Below are positions 8,112-15,405 of a stretch of 21,673 nt of DNA, piece by piece. How positions within the stretch are numbered: the stretch's first letter is position 1; the number at the start of each line of letters is the position of its first letter. Origin of the DNA: JBBAGE01 sp041655055 (GTDB lineage: Bacteria > Pseudomonadota > Alphaproteobacteria > Rhodobacterales > Rhodobacteraceae); NCBI GenBank assembly GCA_041655055.1, contig JBBAGE010000019.1, positions 1-21,673 of the forward strand, written 5' to 3'. Both the position numbers and the translations under genes were made by a program. Under the pieces are notes generated by a model that searched no databases, was not told the DNA's origin, and was given only the letters and a program-made list of their open reading frames with translations.

Positions 8112-8714
8112 TCACGGATTGAGTCGCTGAATCTCCCAGTTAACTGTCGGTGTTTCGCGCCGCCAGCGAAAGCGATCATGCAGGCGAAATTCCGCCTCGG
8201 CCCAGAATTCCATCTCTAGCGGGATCAATCGAAACCCGCCCCACCATTCCGGGCGGCGGGGTGCCGCGCCCTGTTCACGCTCGGCCCGGGCGACGGCGGC
8301 GACCAGTTCCTGGCGCGAGGCCAGCGGGCGCGACTGCTTCGAGGCCCAGGCCCCGATCCTGCTGCCCAAAGGGCGGGCGTGATAATAGGCATCCGACGCT
8401 TCGGGGGTGGCACGCTCGACCAGGCCCCGCAACCGAAGTTGCCGCCCCAATGATTTCCAGTGGAACACCATTGCCGCCTTGCCCTGCTTCAATTCTTGCC
8501 CCTTTTGACTGTCGTAATTGGTAAAAAACACGAAAGCGCCGCCTTCAATCGCCCGCACCAGCACCGTGCGCACGTTCGGCAGGCCGTTTTCATCCACCGT
8601 GGCCAAGGCCGCAGCATCCGGATCCGAAGGCTCTGTCGCGCGCGCTTCCTCGAGCCAACGCCGCGCGATGGCAAAAGGATCCTCGCCTGCAAAAATTTCT
8701 GTCCGCTCGCTCAT
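8112..8714 (-). CDS. pdxH: Pyridoxamine/pyridoxine 5'-phosphate oxidase
   Basis: 200 residues, close to the usual 200-220. PdxH is an FMN enzyme that oxidises pyridoxamine or pyridoxine 5'-phosphate to PLP, the last step of de novo and salvage B6 synthesis, in the cytoplasm. Visible family elements are NVRTVLVR (47-54), FFTNYDSQKGQEL (63-75), FHWKSLGRQLRLRG (84-97) for FMN and substrate contacts, PEWWGGFRL (155-163), and the C-terminal RLHDRFRW then QRLNP. The open frame extends to 8903, but ATG 8714 has AGGAG at ideal spacing and starts the family-like sequence. The extra upstream residues would read back through the divergent fabI gene. A GCGCCAAA/TTTGGCGC stem-loop sits directly 5' of the ribosome binding site. 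Confidence 0.96.
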   Translation of the reverse strand: MSERTEIFAGEDPFAIARRWLEEARATEPSDPDAAALATVDENGLPNVRTVLVRAIEGGAFVFFTNYDSQKGQELKQGKAAMVFHWKSLGRQLRLRGLVERATPEASDAYYHARPLGSRIGAWASKQSRPLASRQELVAAVARAEREQGAAPRRPEWWGGFRLIPLEMEFWAEAEFRLHDRFRWRRETPTVNWEIQRLNP

Positions 8715-8728
8715 TTTTCGCTCCTCTT

Positions 8729-8749
8729 GCGCCAAAACCGCTTTGGCGC
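8729..8749. promoter_or_regulatory. Inverted repeat in the pdxH leader
   Basis: GCGCCAAA (8729-8736) and TTTGGCGC (8742-8749) form a perfect 8-bp inverted repeat around five bases. In pdxH mRNA this hairpin ends 2 bases before the GAGGAG ribosome binding sequence (8726-8721). It could be an operator for a dimeric repressor in the pdxH-fabI gap or an mRNA leader structure. Confidence 0.45.
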
Positions 8750-8771
8750 GCAGCATATGCCGCTGGATATC

Positions 8772-8800
8772 TTGATAACAGGGATCGAAGGGCCTAAACC
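8772..8800 (+). promoter_or_regulatory. Weak candidate promoter of the fabI operon
   Basis: TTGATA (8772-8777) matches the -35 consensus at 5 of 6 positions. With a 17-bp spacer it leads to TAAACC (8795-8800), a poor -10 (3 of 6). It lies 39 bases before the fabI start in the pdxH-fabI divergent gap, where a promoter must exist. Spacing is ideal but the -10 is weak. Confidence 0.25.
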
Positions 8801-8838
8801 TGCCCGACGCCGACAATCGGATGATACGAGGGGCAGAG

Positions 8839-9645
8839 ATGTCAAATACTTTGATGGCAGGAAAACGCGGCCTGATCATGGGACTTGCGAATGATAAATC
8901 CATCGCCTGGGGAATCGCGCAGGCGCTGGCAGCGCAGGGTGCCGAGCTGGCCTTTTCCTATCAGGGTGAACAGCTTAAAAAGCGGGTCGAACCCCTTGCC
9001 GCCGAATTGGGATCGGATTTCGTCGTTGAATGCGATGTCGGCGATGAAGCCTCGCTCGACGGGTTGTTTGACGCCCTGGAATCGCGCTGGGGCAAGATTG
9101 ATTTTCTCGTCCATGCTATCGGATTTTCCGACAAGAACGAATTGCGCGGCCGTTATGTGGATACGTCGCGGGCGAATTTCGCCATGTCGATGGATATTTC
9201 GGTCTATTCCTTTACCGCCGTGGCACGGCGCGCGGCCGCGATCATGCCCGAGGGCGGCGCGTTGCTGACGCTGACCTATTATGGCGCCGAAAAGGTGATG
9301 CCGCATTATAATGTCATGGGCGTCGCCAAGGCCGCGCTTGAGGCCTCGGTCCGGTATCTGGCCGAAGATCTGGGCCGCGACGGTATTCGCGTCAACGCGA
9401 TTTCCGCCGGCACGATCAAGACGCTGGCCGCATCGGGCATTGGCGATTTCCGCTATATCCTTAAATGGAATGAATATAACGCGCCGCTGCGCCGCACCGT
9501 GCATCAAGATGAGGTGGGCAAATCCGCGCTCTATCTGCTCAGCGATCTGAGCAGCGCCGTCACCGGCGAGATCCACCATGTCGATAGCGGCTATCACGTC
9601 GTCGGCATGAAGGCGATCGACGCGCCCGATATCACCAAATCCTGA
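8839..9645 (+). CDS. fabI: Enoyl-[acyl-carrier-protein] reductase (NADH), FabI type
   Basis: 268 residues, the size of E. coli FabI. It catalyses the last reduction of each fatty acid elongation round. It is a short-chain dehydrogenase fold with the divergent FabI cofactor loop GLANDKSIAWGIA (15-27). The FabI catalytic signature is Y147-x9-Y157-x6-K164 within YYGAEKVMPHYNVMGVAK, and SAGTIKTLAASGI follows as the substrate-loop region. Two in-frame ATGs are possible (8821 and 8839). I choose 8839 because GAGG lies 7 bases before it. It is divergent from pdxH and leads a run of + genes, with gpt starting 12 bases after its stop. FabI is the target class of triclosan; the residues around G95 and M160 look normal for a sensitive enzyme, but this is only an inference. 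Confidence 0.96.
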   Translation: MSNTLMAGKRGLIMGLANDKSIAWGIAQALAAQGAELAFSYQGEQLKKRVEPLAAELGSDFVVECDVGDEASLDGLFDALESRWGKIDFLVHAIGFSDKNELRGRYVDTSRANFAMSMDISVYSFTAVARRAAAIMPEGGALLTLTYYGAEKVMPHYNVMGVAKAALEASVRYLAEDLGRDGIRVNAISAGTIKTLAASGIGDFRYILKWNEYNAPLRRTVHQDEVGKSALYLLSDLSSAVTGEIHHVDSGYHVVGMKAIDAPDITKS

Positions 9646-9657
9646 CCGGAGCCTGCC

Positions 9658-10161
9658 ATGAGCGACCGCCTGCCCCACGAAAAAGGCTTTCACGTCAGTT
9701 GGGATCAATTGCACCGCGATGCGCGCGCGCTTGCGTGGCGGCTGGACGGGCGCGGCCCCGATAACGGCGGCTGGCGCGCTGTGGTGGCAATCACGCGCGG
9801 CGGCATGGCACCGGCGATGATCGTGGCCCGCGAGCTTGATATCCGGGTGATCGATACGATTTCGGTCAAAAGCTATGACAAACAGGATCAGGCCGATGCC
9901 GTGGTGCTCAAGGCGCCCGATGCGGCGATGATGGGCGACGGCACCGGGATTCTGGTGGTCGATGATCTGGTCGATACCGGCAAGACGATCGAACTTGTGC
10001 GCCAGCTTTATCCCAAGGCGCATTTTGCCACCGTCTATGCCAAACCCAAGGGTAATCCGCAGGTTGACACCTATGTGACCGAGGTAAGCCAGGATACATG
10101 GATCTTTTTCCCGTGGGATATGGCGCTGCAATATGTCGAACCGTATCGGGGGCGCGACTAG
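9658..10161 (+). CDS. gpt: Xanthine-guanine phosphoribosyltransferase
   Basis: 167 residues, a little longer than E. coli Gpt (152). It is a type I phosphoribosyltransferase of purine salvage, joining xanthine or guanine to PRPP to give XMP or GMP. The PRPP-binding loop ILVVDDLVDTGKT (98-110) is intact, ITRGGMAP (45-52) is the conserved N-terminal loop, and the hood region ends with WIFFPWD, typical of the Gpt group. The start at 9658 has GGAG upstream and follows fabI by 12 bases, so the two are probably co-transcribed. Nothing looks damaged. A 97-base gap with a notable nested inverted repeat separates it from the next gene. Confidence 0.94.
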   Translation: MSDRLPHEKGFHVSWDQLHRDARALAWRLDGRGPDNGGWRAVVAITRGGMAPAMIVARELDIRVIDTISVKSYDKQDQADAVVLKAPDAAMMGDGTGILVVDDLVDTGKTIELVRQLYPKAHFATVYAKPKGNPQVDTYVTEVSQDTWIFFPWDMALQYVEPYRGRD

Positions 10162-10212
10162 CGCTACGGCCGGGTGCGCAAAAGCGGCGCTGTGGATCTT
10201 GCTCCGCCGCTT

Positions 10213-10254
10213 CATCCCGCTTAGACATTGCGCAATGTAACCACAGGCGGGATG
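10213..10254 (+). promoter_or_regulatory. Nested inverted repeat over the ribosome binding site of the PpiD-like gene
   Basis: Outer arms CATCCCGC (10213-10220) and GCGGGATG (10247-10254) are perfect complements. Between them lies a perfect 14-bp palindrome, ACATTGCGCAATGT (10225-10238). The right outer arm contains the GGGA that serves the ATG at 10259, so the folded mRNA would hide the ribosome binding site. The palindrome could alternatively be a DNA operator. Confidence 0.5.
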
Positions 10255-10258
10255 CGAA

Positions 10259-12121
10259 ATGGCACAGGGCGTTAGAAGACATCTTTCAAAATTCTTCGGC
10301 GGCATCATTTTGCTGTTGCTTGTGGTCGGCCTTGCCGGGTTTGAAATGGCCAATTTCGGCGGCGGCGTCAGTGCCGTTGGCAGAGTTGGCGATACCGAAA
10401 TCGACCAGAACGCCTATGCCAGTGCCCTGTCGCAGGATCTCAATGCCTATGCGCAGCAATTCGGCACCAGCTTTACCATGGCCGAAGCGCAGCAATTCGG
10501 CATCGACCGCGCCGTGCTGCAACGGCTCGTGGCCGAGGCCGCCCTTGCGGATGAAGCCGCGCGCGCCGGAATTTCCGTGGGCGATCAGCGGGTTGGCGAA
10601 CGCGTGCTGGCAATGCCCGGCTTTACCGGCATCGACGGGCGTTTTGATACGGCGGCCTATCGCGCCGCTTTGCGCGGATCGGGCACGACCGTCCCGAAAT
10701 TCGAGGAATCCATTCGCGCCGAAATGGCCAGCGGGGTGTTGGAAACTGCCGTGACCGCGGGCGTGCGCGCGCCTGCGGCCTATGTGGACCCGCTGATCAA
10801 CTGGGTCGGCGAAGAACGCGATCTGGCCTGGATCACGCTTGATCCCTCGGCGCTGGAAGATGGGCTTCCCGCCCCGTCCGAGGCCGAATTGCGCGCCTTT
10901 TATGATGCGAATCCCGCCGATTTCACCCTGCCTGCGGCGCGCAATATCACCTATGTCTGGCTGACGCCCGATATGGTCATGGATGATATCACGATCGAGG
11001 AATCGGATCTGCAAACCGCCTATCAATCGCGGATCAACGAATTTCAGGTGCCTGAACGCCGCCTCGTGGAACGGCTGGTCTTTTCCACGACCGAGGCCGC
11101 GGCCGAGGCGCGCGCCAGGCTTGAGGCGGGCGAGACCGATTTCGCCACGCTGGCGACGGAACGTGGCTTGTCGTTGGCCGATGTCGATATGGGCGATGTC
11201 ACGCAAGCCGCGCTTGGCGCTGCGGGGGCCGAGGTATTCGCCCTGCCCTCGACCGGTATTGCCGGGCCGGTGCAGACCGATCTGGGGCCGGCGCTTTTTC
11301 GCGTGAATGCCGTATTGGCCGCGGTGGACCGGTCGTTTGAGGATGCGCGCGACGAACTTGCGCAGGATCTGCGCATGGATGCCGCGGTGCGTGATATTGC
11401 CGGCCAAATTGATGTGATCGACGATCTGCTCGCCGGCGGCGCCGAGCTGGAAGATCTGGCCGCCGAAACCGAAATGGAGCTTGGCACGATCCGCTGGTCC
11501 GAGGGTATGCGCGATGGCATCGCCGCCCATCCCGAATTCGAGACCGCCGCGACCGAAGTCGCGCTCAATGATTTCGCCGAGATCCGGTCCCTGTCTGATG
11601 GCAGCCTGTTCGCCCTGCGCCTTGATGGCAGCGAGGATGCCACATTGCAGCCCTTTGACGATGTTCGCGCCGATGTCATTCGCGGGTGGGAGCGTGAACA
11701 GACCACCGCCCGGCTGAACGATCTGGCCGATACGCTGATTGCGCGGATGACTGCGGGCGAAAGCATCGACGATCTGGGCCGCACGCCCGTGCGCGCACCC
11801 GGCGTAACGCGCACCGCGACCCTGCCCGCCGCCCCTGGCACCCTGTCCGAGGCCGCCTTTGCCGCGCCCCGGGGTGCCCCCCTGCGCGTCGCGGGCGATA
11901 TGGCCGGGCAGCTCAGCGTTTTCGTGGCAGTGGTCGAAGATATCCGCGCCGCCGATCCAACCTCGCCCGCGCTTGCCGGTATCCGCGATACGTTGGAAGC
12001 TCAGACGGTTCAAAGCCTGGAGCAGGATCTGCTGAACGCGTTTACCAATGCCATCATCACCGAAATCGGGGTCGAGCTGCGCCAGAACGCGATCAACAGC
12101 GTCCACGCCTCGTTCCCCTAA
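10259..12121 (+). CDS. PpiD/SurA-like peptidyl-prolyl isomerase-family chaperone, membrane anchored
   Basis: 620 residues, matching the PpiD architecture (E. coli PpiD is about 620). There is a short basic cytoplasmic N-terminus, one membrane segment (about 12-30), then a long periplasmic part. That part begins with a SurA-N-like chaperone domain (about 37-190, including GRVGDTEID and RAVLQRLVAEAAL). A degenerate parvulin-type domain follows (about 255-355, with ARLEAGETDFATLATERG and a GPVQTDLGPALFRV ending), and a helical C-terminal region closes the protein. In active parvulins the domain opens with a HIL motif; here the matching place reads RLVERLVF, with no histidine. The final strand also lacks the usual His. 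So I expect a folding chaperone for exported proteins at the inner membrane rather than an active isomerase. trpE starts 24 bases after its stop and may be co-transcribed. Confidence 0.88.
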   Translation: MAQGVRRHLSKFFGGIILLLLVVGLAGFEMANFGGGVSAVGRVGDTEIDQNAYASALSQDLNAYAQQFGTSFTMAEAQQFGIDRAVLQRLVAEAALADEAARAGISVGDQRVGERVLAMPGFTGIDGRFDTAAYRAALRGSGTTVPKFEESIRAEMASGVLETAVTAGVRAPAAYVDPLINWVGEERDLAWITLDPSALEDGLPAPSEAELRAFYDANPADFTLPAARNITYVWLTPDMVMDDITIEESDLQTAYQSRINEFQVPERRLVERLVFSTTEAAAEARARLEAGETDFATLATERGLSLADVDMGDVTQAALGAAGAEVFALPSTGIAGPVQTDLGPALFRVNAVLAAVDRSFEDARDELAQDLRMDAAVRDIAGQIDVIDDLLAGGAELEDLAAETEMELGTIRWSEGMRDGIAAHPEFETAATEVALNDFAEIRSLSDGSLFALRLDGSEDATLQPFDDVRADVIRGWEREQTTARLNDLADTLIARMTAGESIDDLGRTPVRAPGVTRTATLPAAPGTLSEAAFAAPRGAPLRVAGDMAGQLSVFVAVVEDIRAADPTSPALAGIRDTLEAQTVQSLEQDLLNAFTNAIITEIGVELRQNAINSVHASFP

Positions 12122-12145
12122 GCACCGCGCAGGAGCCATCCGGTC

Positions 12146-13654
12146 ATGCTCATCCCGTCCTATGAGGATTTTGCCGCCCGTTATGAGGCAGGCGAAAATC
12201 AGATCGTCTATACCCGTCTTGCCGCCGATCTGGATACGCCGGTATCGCTGATGCTCAAGCTGTCAGAGGCGCGCAAGGACAGTTTCATCCTTGAAAGCGT
12301 CACCGGCGGCGAATTGCGCGGGCGCTATTCCATCATCGGCGTGAAGCCGGATGTGATCTGGCGCTGCCGCGGCACCGATGCCGAAATCAACCGCGATGCC
12401 CGCAGCGATCCCGACGGGTTTGTGGCCGAGAATACCGGCCCGCTGGAAAGCCTGCGCGCGCTGATCGCCGAAAGCCGCATCGATCTGCCCGATGATCTGC
12501 CGGCGGCGGCGGCGGGGCTGTTTGGCTATCTGGGCTATGACATGATTCGGCTTGTCGAACATCTGCCCAATATCAAACCCGATCCGCTGGGCACGCCCGA
12601 CGCGATGCTGATGCGCCCCTCGGTGGTGGCCGTGCTTGACGGGGTCAAGGGCGAGGTGATTCTGGTCTCGCCGGCCTGGGCGAATTCCGGCCTGTCCGCT
12701 CGCGCCGCCTATGCCCAAGCGGCCGAGCGCGTGATGGATGCGCTGCGCGATCTGGAACGCGTGGCCCCGGTCGCGAGCCATGATCTGGGCGAGGCCGCCC
12801 CTCTGGGCGAACCCGTGTCGAATTTCAGCCGCGCCGATTATCTGGCCGCCGTTGAAAAGGCCAAGGAATATATCCGCGCGGGCGATATTTTCCAGGTCGT
12901 GCCATCGCAACGCTGGTCGTTGGATTTTCCGCTGCCGCCCTTTTCGCTCTATCGATCTTTGCGGCGGATAAACCCTTCACCCTTCATGTTTTATTTCAAT
13001 TTTGGCGGGTTTCAGGTGATTGGCGCGAGCCCGGAAATCCTTGTTCGGGTTTTCGATGGCGAGGTCACGATCCGCCCCATCGCCGGCACCCGCCCGCGCG
13101 GTGCCACCGCCGCCGAAGACAAGGCGCTGGAACAGGATCTGCTGTCCGATCAAAAGGAACTGGCCGAACATCTGATGCTGCTCGATCTGGGCCGCAATGA
13201 TACCGGCAAAGTATCGCTGCCCGGCACCGTCCACCCGACCGAACAATTCATCATCGAACGCTACAGCCATGTGATGCATATCGTATCGAACGTGGTGGGC
13301 AGGCTTGCGCCCGATCACGATGCGCTCTCGGCGCTGCTCGCCGGTCTGCCGGCGGGCACGGTTTCGGGCGCGCCCAAAGTGCGGGCGATGGAAATCATCG
13401 ATGAATTAGAGCCTGAAAAGCGCGGCATCTATGGCGGCGGGGTTGGATATTTTTCGGCCAAGGGCGATATGGATATGTGTATCGCCCTGCGCACAGCGGT
13501 GCTGCAGGATCAAAAGCTTTATATCCAGGCGGGCGGCGGCGTGGTCTTTGACAGCGACCCCGAAGCCGAATTCACCGAAACCGTGAACAAATCCAAAGCG
13601 ATACGGACCGCCGCCGAGGAAGCGGGCCGGTTCGCGCGGCGCACCAACAGCTAG
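12146..13654 (+). CDS. trpE: Anthranilate synthase component I
   Basis: 502 residues, normal length. With TrpG it converts chorismate and glutamine to anthranilate, the first committed step to tryptophan. The N-terminal domain has the tryptophan-feedback motif LES (49-51, in SFILESVTGGE) and the NPSPFMFYFNFG segment that also contributes to the inhibitor site. The C-terminal chorismate-binding domain carries IAGTRPRG, LLSDQKELAEHLMLLDLGRND, GLPAGTVSGAPKVRAMEII and the final GGGVVFDSDPEAEFTE block. The start has AGGAG about 10 bases upstream. Its TAG stop is inside a CTAG shared with the stop of the convergent deacetylase gene. No leader peptide or attenuator fits in the 24-base gap upstream, so control here is probably by feedback and by promoters further up. 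Confidence 0.97.
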   Translation: MLIPSYEDFAARYEAGENQIVYTRLAADLDTPVSLMLKLSEARKDSFILESVTGGELRGRYSIIGVKPDVIWRCRGTDAEINRDARSDPDGFVAENTGPLESLRALIAESRIDLPDDLPAAAAGLFGYLGYDMIRLVEHLPNIKPDPLGTPDAMLMRPSVVAVLDGVKGEVILVSPAWANSGLSARAAYAQAAERVMDALRDLERVAPVASHDLGEAAPLGEPVSNFSRADYLAAVEKAKEYIRAGDIFQVVPSQRWSLDFPLPPFSLYRSLRRINPSPFMFYFNFGGFQVIGASPEILVRVFDGEVTIRPIAGTRPRGATAAEDKALEQDLLSDQKELAEHLMLLDLGRNDTGKVSLPGTVHPTEQFIIERYSHVMHIVSNVVGRLAPDHDALSALLAGLPAGTVSGAPKVRAMEIIDELEPEKRGIYGGGVGYFSAKGDMDMCIALRTAVLQDQKLYIQAGGGVVFDSDPEAEFTETVNKSKAIRTAAEEAGRFARRTNS

Positions 13655-14697
13655 ATCGGGCGCGCCGCGCGCAAGAGGGCCGATACCGGCGCCAGCGTGA
13701 CGCCTGCCGCCCGGCTGCCCTGCCGCCATGAATGCAGCGCGTCGATCATCGCCGGTGTGGCCTGTGCCACGACGATCACGCCGCCGCTCTGGCCCGCACG
13801 AAATGCGGCCTGATCCAGCGCACGGAGCACGGCCTCTTGCCCCCCATCCGCGTCGATCGCGCGAAAAATTTGGGCGGCAGCGACACCTTCGCGCGCCGCG
13901 ATCTGTTGCGCGCTGTCCAGCCCGCGCGGCCATGTCAGCACACCCTGCCCCGCCTGATGCGCGGCGGCCATCACCTGCGCCGCGATCTGCCAATCGGCCT
14001 GAAAACTGGCCGCGGGCGTATCCATCACGGCAATCGCTTCGGGCATGACCTGCCCCACGCCTTCAAGCATATGGGCCGCATCCGCCGGGGTTGCCCCTTG
14101 GGGCAGCGCCAAAATCGCCAGCACCTCCTGCCCTGCGGCGCGATATTCGGCCGCGATCTGCGCGGCATTTTCCTGCGCGGCGTCCACGGCAATGCTAAGC
14201 GGCATATCCAGCCCCGCCAGTTCGGCAAGATCGCGCGCCGTCAACACGATCGACATAAGCGGCCTGCCAGCGGGCGCGGCGAAGGGGCGGGAAAACCGCT
14301 CCAACGCAGGCTCGGCAGGGGCAGGTGCGGCCATGGCAACTTCGCGTTCCGCGCCGATATGGGGCAGCCGCCCCGTGATCACATTTGCACCATGACCAAG
14401 CGGTGGAACCGGCGTGAGCAGGCTTTGACCATTGGGCGCCGGTTCTGGCGCGGGCGCCGGCATGGGTTCTGGCGCAGGTTCAGGTTCCGACGGGCTATCG
14501 ACAACAGGTTCCACAGGTTCGATTTGCGGCGGGGCGCCGACATTCTCGTCCGGCTCGGAAATCCCGGCCTCGGGCGCCACTATTTCTGTTACCGGCCCGC
14601 CAATCTCGACCCGCGCGATCATCGGGCCGCCAAGCGCCAGCATGCCGCCGCTGACCACCAGCCCCCACAAAATCCCCGCAATAAAACCGCGACCCAT
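13651..14697 (-). CDS. Divergent polysaccharide deacetylase family protein, membrane anchored
   Basis: 348 residues from ATG 14697, which has GGAG 6 bases upstream; an ATG at 14709 is possible but less well placed. There is one N-terminal membrane segment (about residues 4-24), then a low-complexity Pro/Glu/Ala linker (about 70-90) of repeated PEP and PAP units like the TonB spacer. The C-terminal half (about 145-345) resembles the divergent polysaccharide deacetylase family (Pfam Polysacc_deac_2). The Asp-Asp and His positions expected for metal binding in that family are not evident: the first strand reads SIVLTARDL, the second site reads ALPQGAT, and the third MDTPAAS. I infer a non-catalytic or altered envelope protein spanning the periplasm. 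It is antisense to its trp neighbours, and the start faces trpG across a 126-base gap. Confidence 0.82.
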   Translation of the reverse strand: MGRGFIAGILWGLVVSGGMLALGGPMIARVEIGGPVTEIVAPEAGISEPDENVGAPPQIEPVEPVVDSPSEPEPAPEPMPAPAPEPAPNGQSLLTPVPPLGHGANVITGRLPHIGAEREVAMAAPAPAEPALERFSRPFAAPAGRPLMSIVLTARDLAELAGLDMPLSIAVDAAQENAAQIAAEYRAAGQEVLAILALPQGATPADAAHMLEGVGQVMPEAIAVMDTPAASFQADWQIAAQVMAAAHQAGQGVLTWPRGLDSAQQIAAREGVAAAQIFRAIDADGGQEAVLRALDQAAFRAGQSGGVIVVAQATPAMIDALHSWRQGSRAAGVTLAPVSALLRAARPI

Positions 14698-14823
14698 TAC
14701 CTGCTCCATCCCTGATCCGGGTTACCGCAATTTTTCGCCACGCACTTGACCCCCGGCACTGCCTTCTGCACATGTATATCCTGTGATGAAACCGGGTTCA
14801 CCCCCTTTTACCAAAGGCCCCCC

Positions 14824-15405
14824 ATGCTGCTCCTGATCGATAATTACGACAGCTTTACCTATAATCTTGTTCACTATCTGAGCGAGCTGGGGGCAGATGT
14901 GCAGGTCTGGCGTAACGATGCGCTTGATGTGCAGCAGGCGATGGCGCTGCGCCCGGCGGGGATCGTGCTCTCGCCCGGTCCGCGCACCCCGGCCGAAGCC
15001 GGAATCTGTTTGGCGCTGACCCATGCAGCGGCCGAAGCGCACATCCCGCTTTTGGGAGTTTGCCTTGGCCATCAAACGATTGGCGCGGCTTTTGGCGGCC
15101 GGGTCGTGCCCGCGGGCGATATCGTTCACGGCAAAATGGGCAGTATCCAACATCAGGGCACAGGCGTGTTTCAGGGCCTGCCGTCGCCGTTTCAGGCGAC
15201 GCGCTATCATTCACTGGTGGTCGAACGCGCCAGCTTGCCCGATTGTCTGGAAATCACCGCCGAGCTTGCCGACGGCACGATCATGGGGCTAAGCCACCGG
15301 GAACTGCCGATCCACGGTGTGCAGTTTCACCCCGAATCAATTGCCTCTGAACATGGACATGCACTTTTGCGCAATTTTACCGATATGTTGGCCGTTCCCG
15401 CATGA
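14824..15405 (+). CDS. trpG: Anthranilate synthase component II (glutamine amidotransferase)
   Basis: 193 residues, the normal size of a free-standing class I glutamine amidotransferase subunit. It supplies ammonia to TrpE, and in many bacteria the same protein also serves aminodeoxychorismate synthase. The catalytic triad is Cys80 in GVCLGHQ, His169 and Glu171 in HPES. The oxyanion-loop region SPGPRTPAEAG (50-60) is intact. The open frame reaches back to 14746, but MLLLIDNYDSFTYN is the family start and begins at 14824. The ribosome binding site there is weak (AAGG). The stop overlaps the trpD start as ATGA, so trpG and trpD are translationally coupled. I found no Trp-rich leader peptide upstream. 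Confidence 0.96.
   Translation: MLLLIDNYDSFTYNLVHYLSELGADVQVWRNDALDVQQAMALRPAGIVLSPGPRTPAEAGICLALTHAAAEAHIPLLGVCLGHQTIGAAFGGRVVPAGDIVHGKMGSIQHQGTGVFQGLPSPFQATRYHSLVVERASLPDCLEITAELADGTIMGLSHRELPIHGVQFHPESIASEHGHALLRNFTDMLAVPA

Noticed and set aside
8842..10353. A 503-residue minus-strand open frame opposite fabI and gpt
   Set aside because: It spans two clear plus-strand genes and their gap, with shadow-like composition and no family resemblance.
10286..12139. A 617-residue open frame on the minus strand opposite the PpiD-like gene
   Set aside because: Its composition is that of an antisense shadow, and the plus-strand frame has a membrane anchor, family domains and a sensible start.
12122..12145. 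A separate trpE promoter or attenuator
   Set aside because: The gap from the upstream gene is only 24 bases and is occupied by the ribosome binding site.
14746..14823. A trp attenuator or leader peptide before trpG
   Set aside because: The only short frame there (MYIL then stop) has no Trp codon and no terminator-antiterminator pair was visible.
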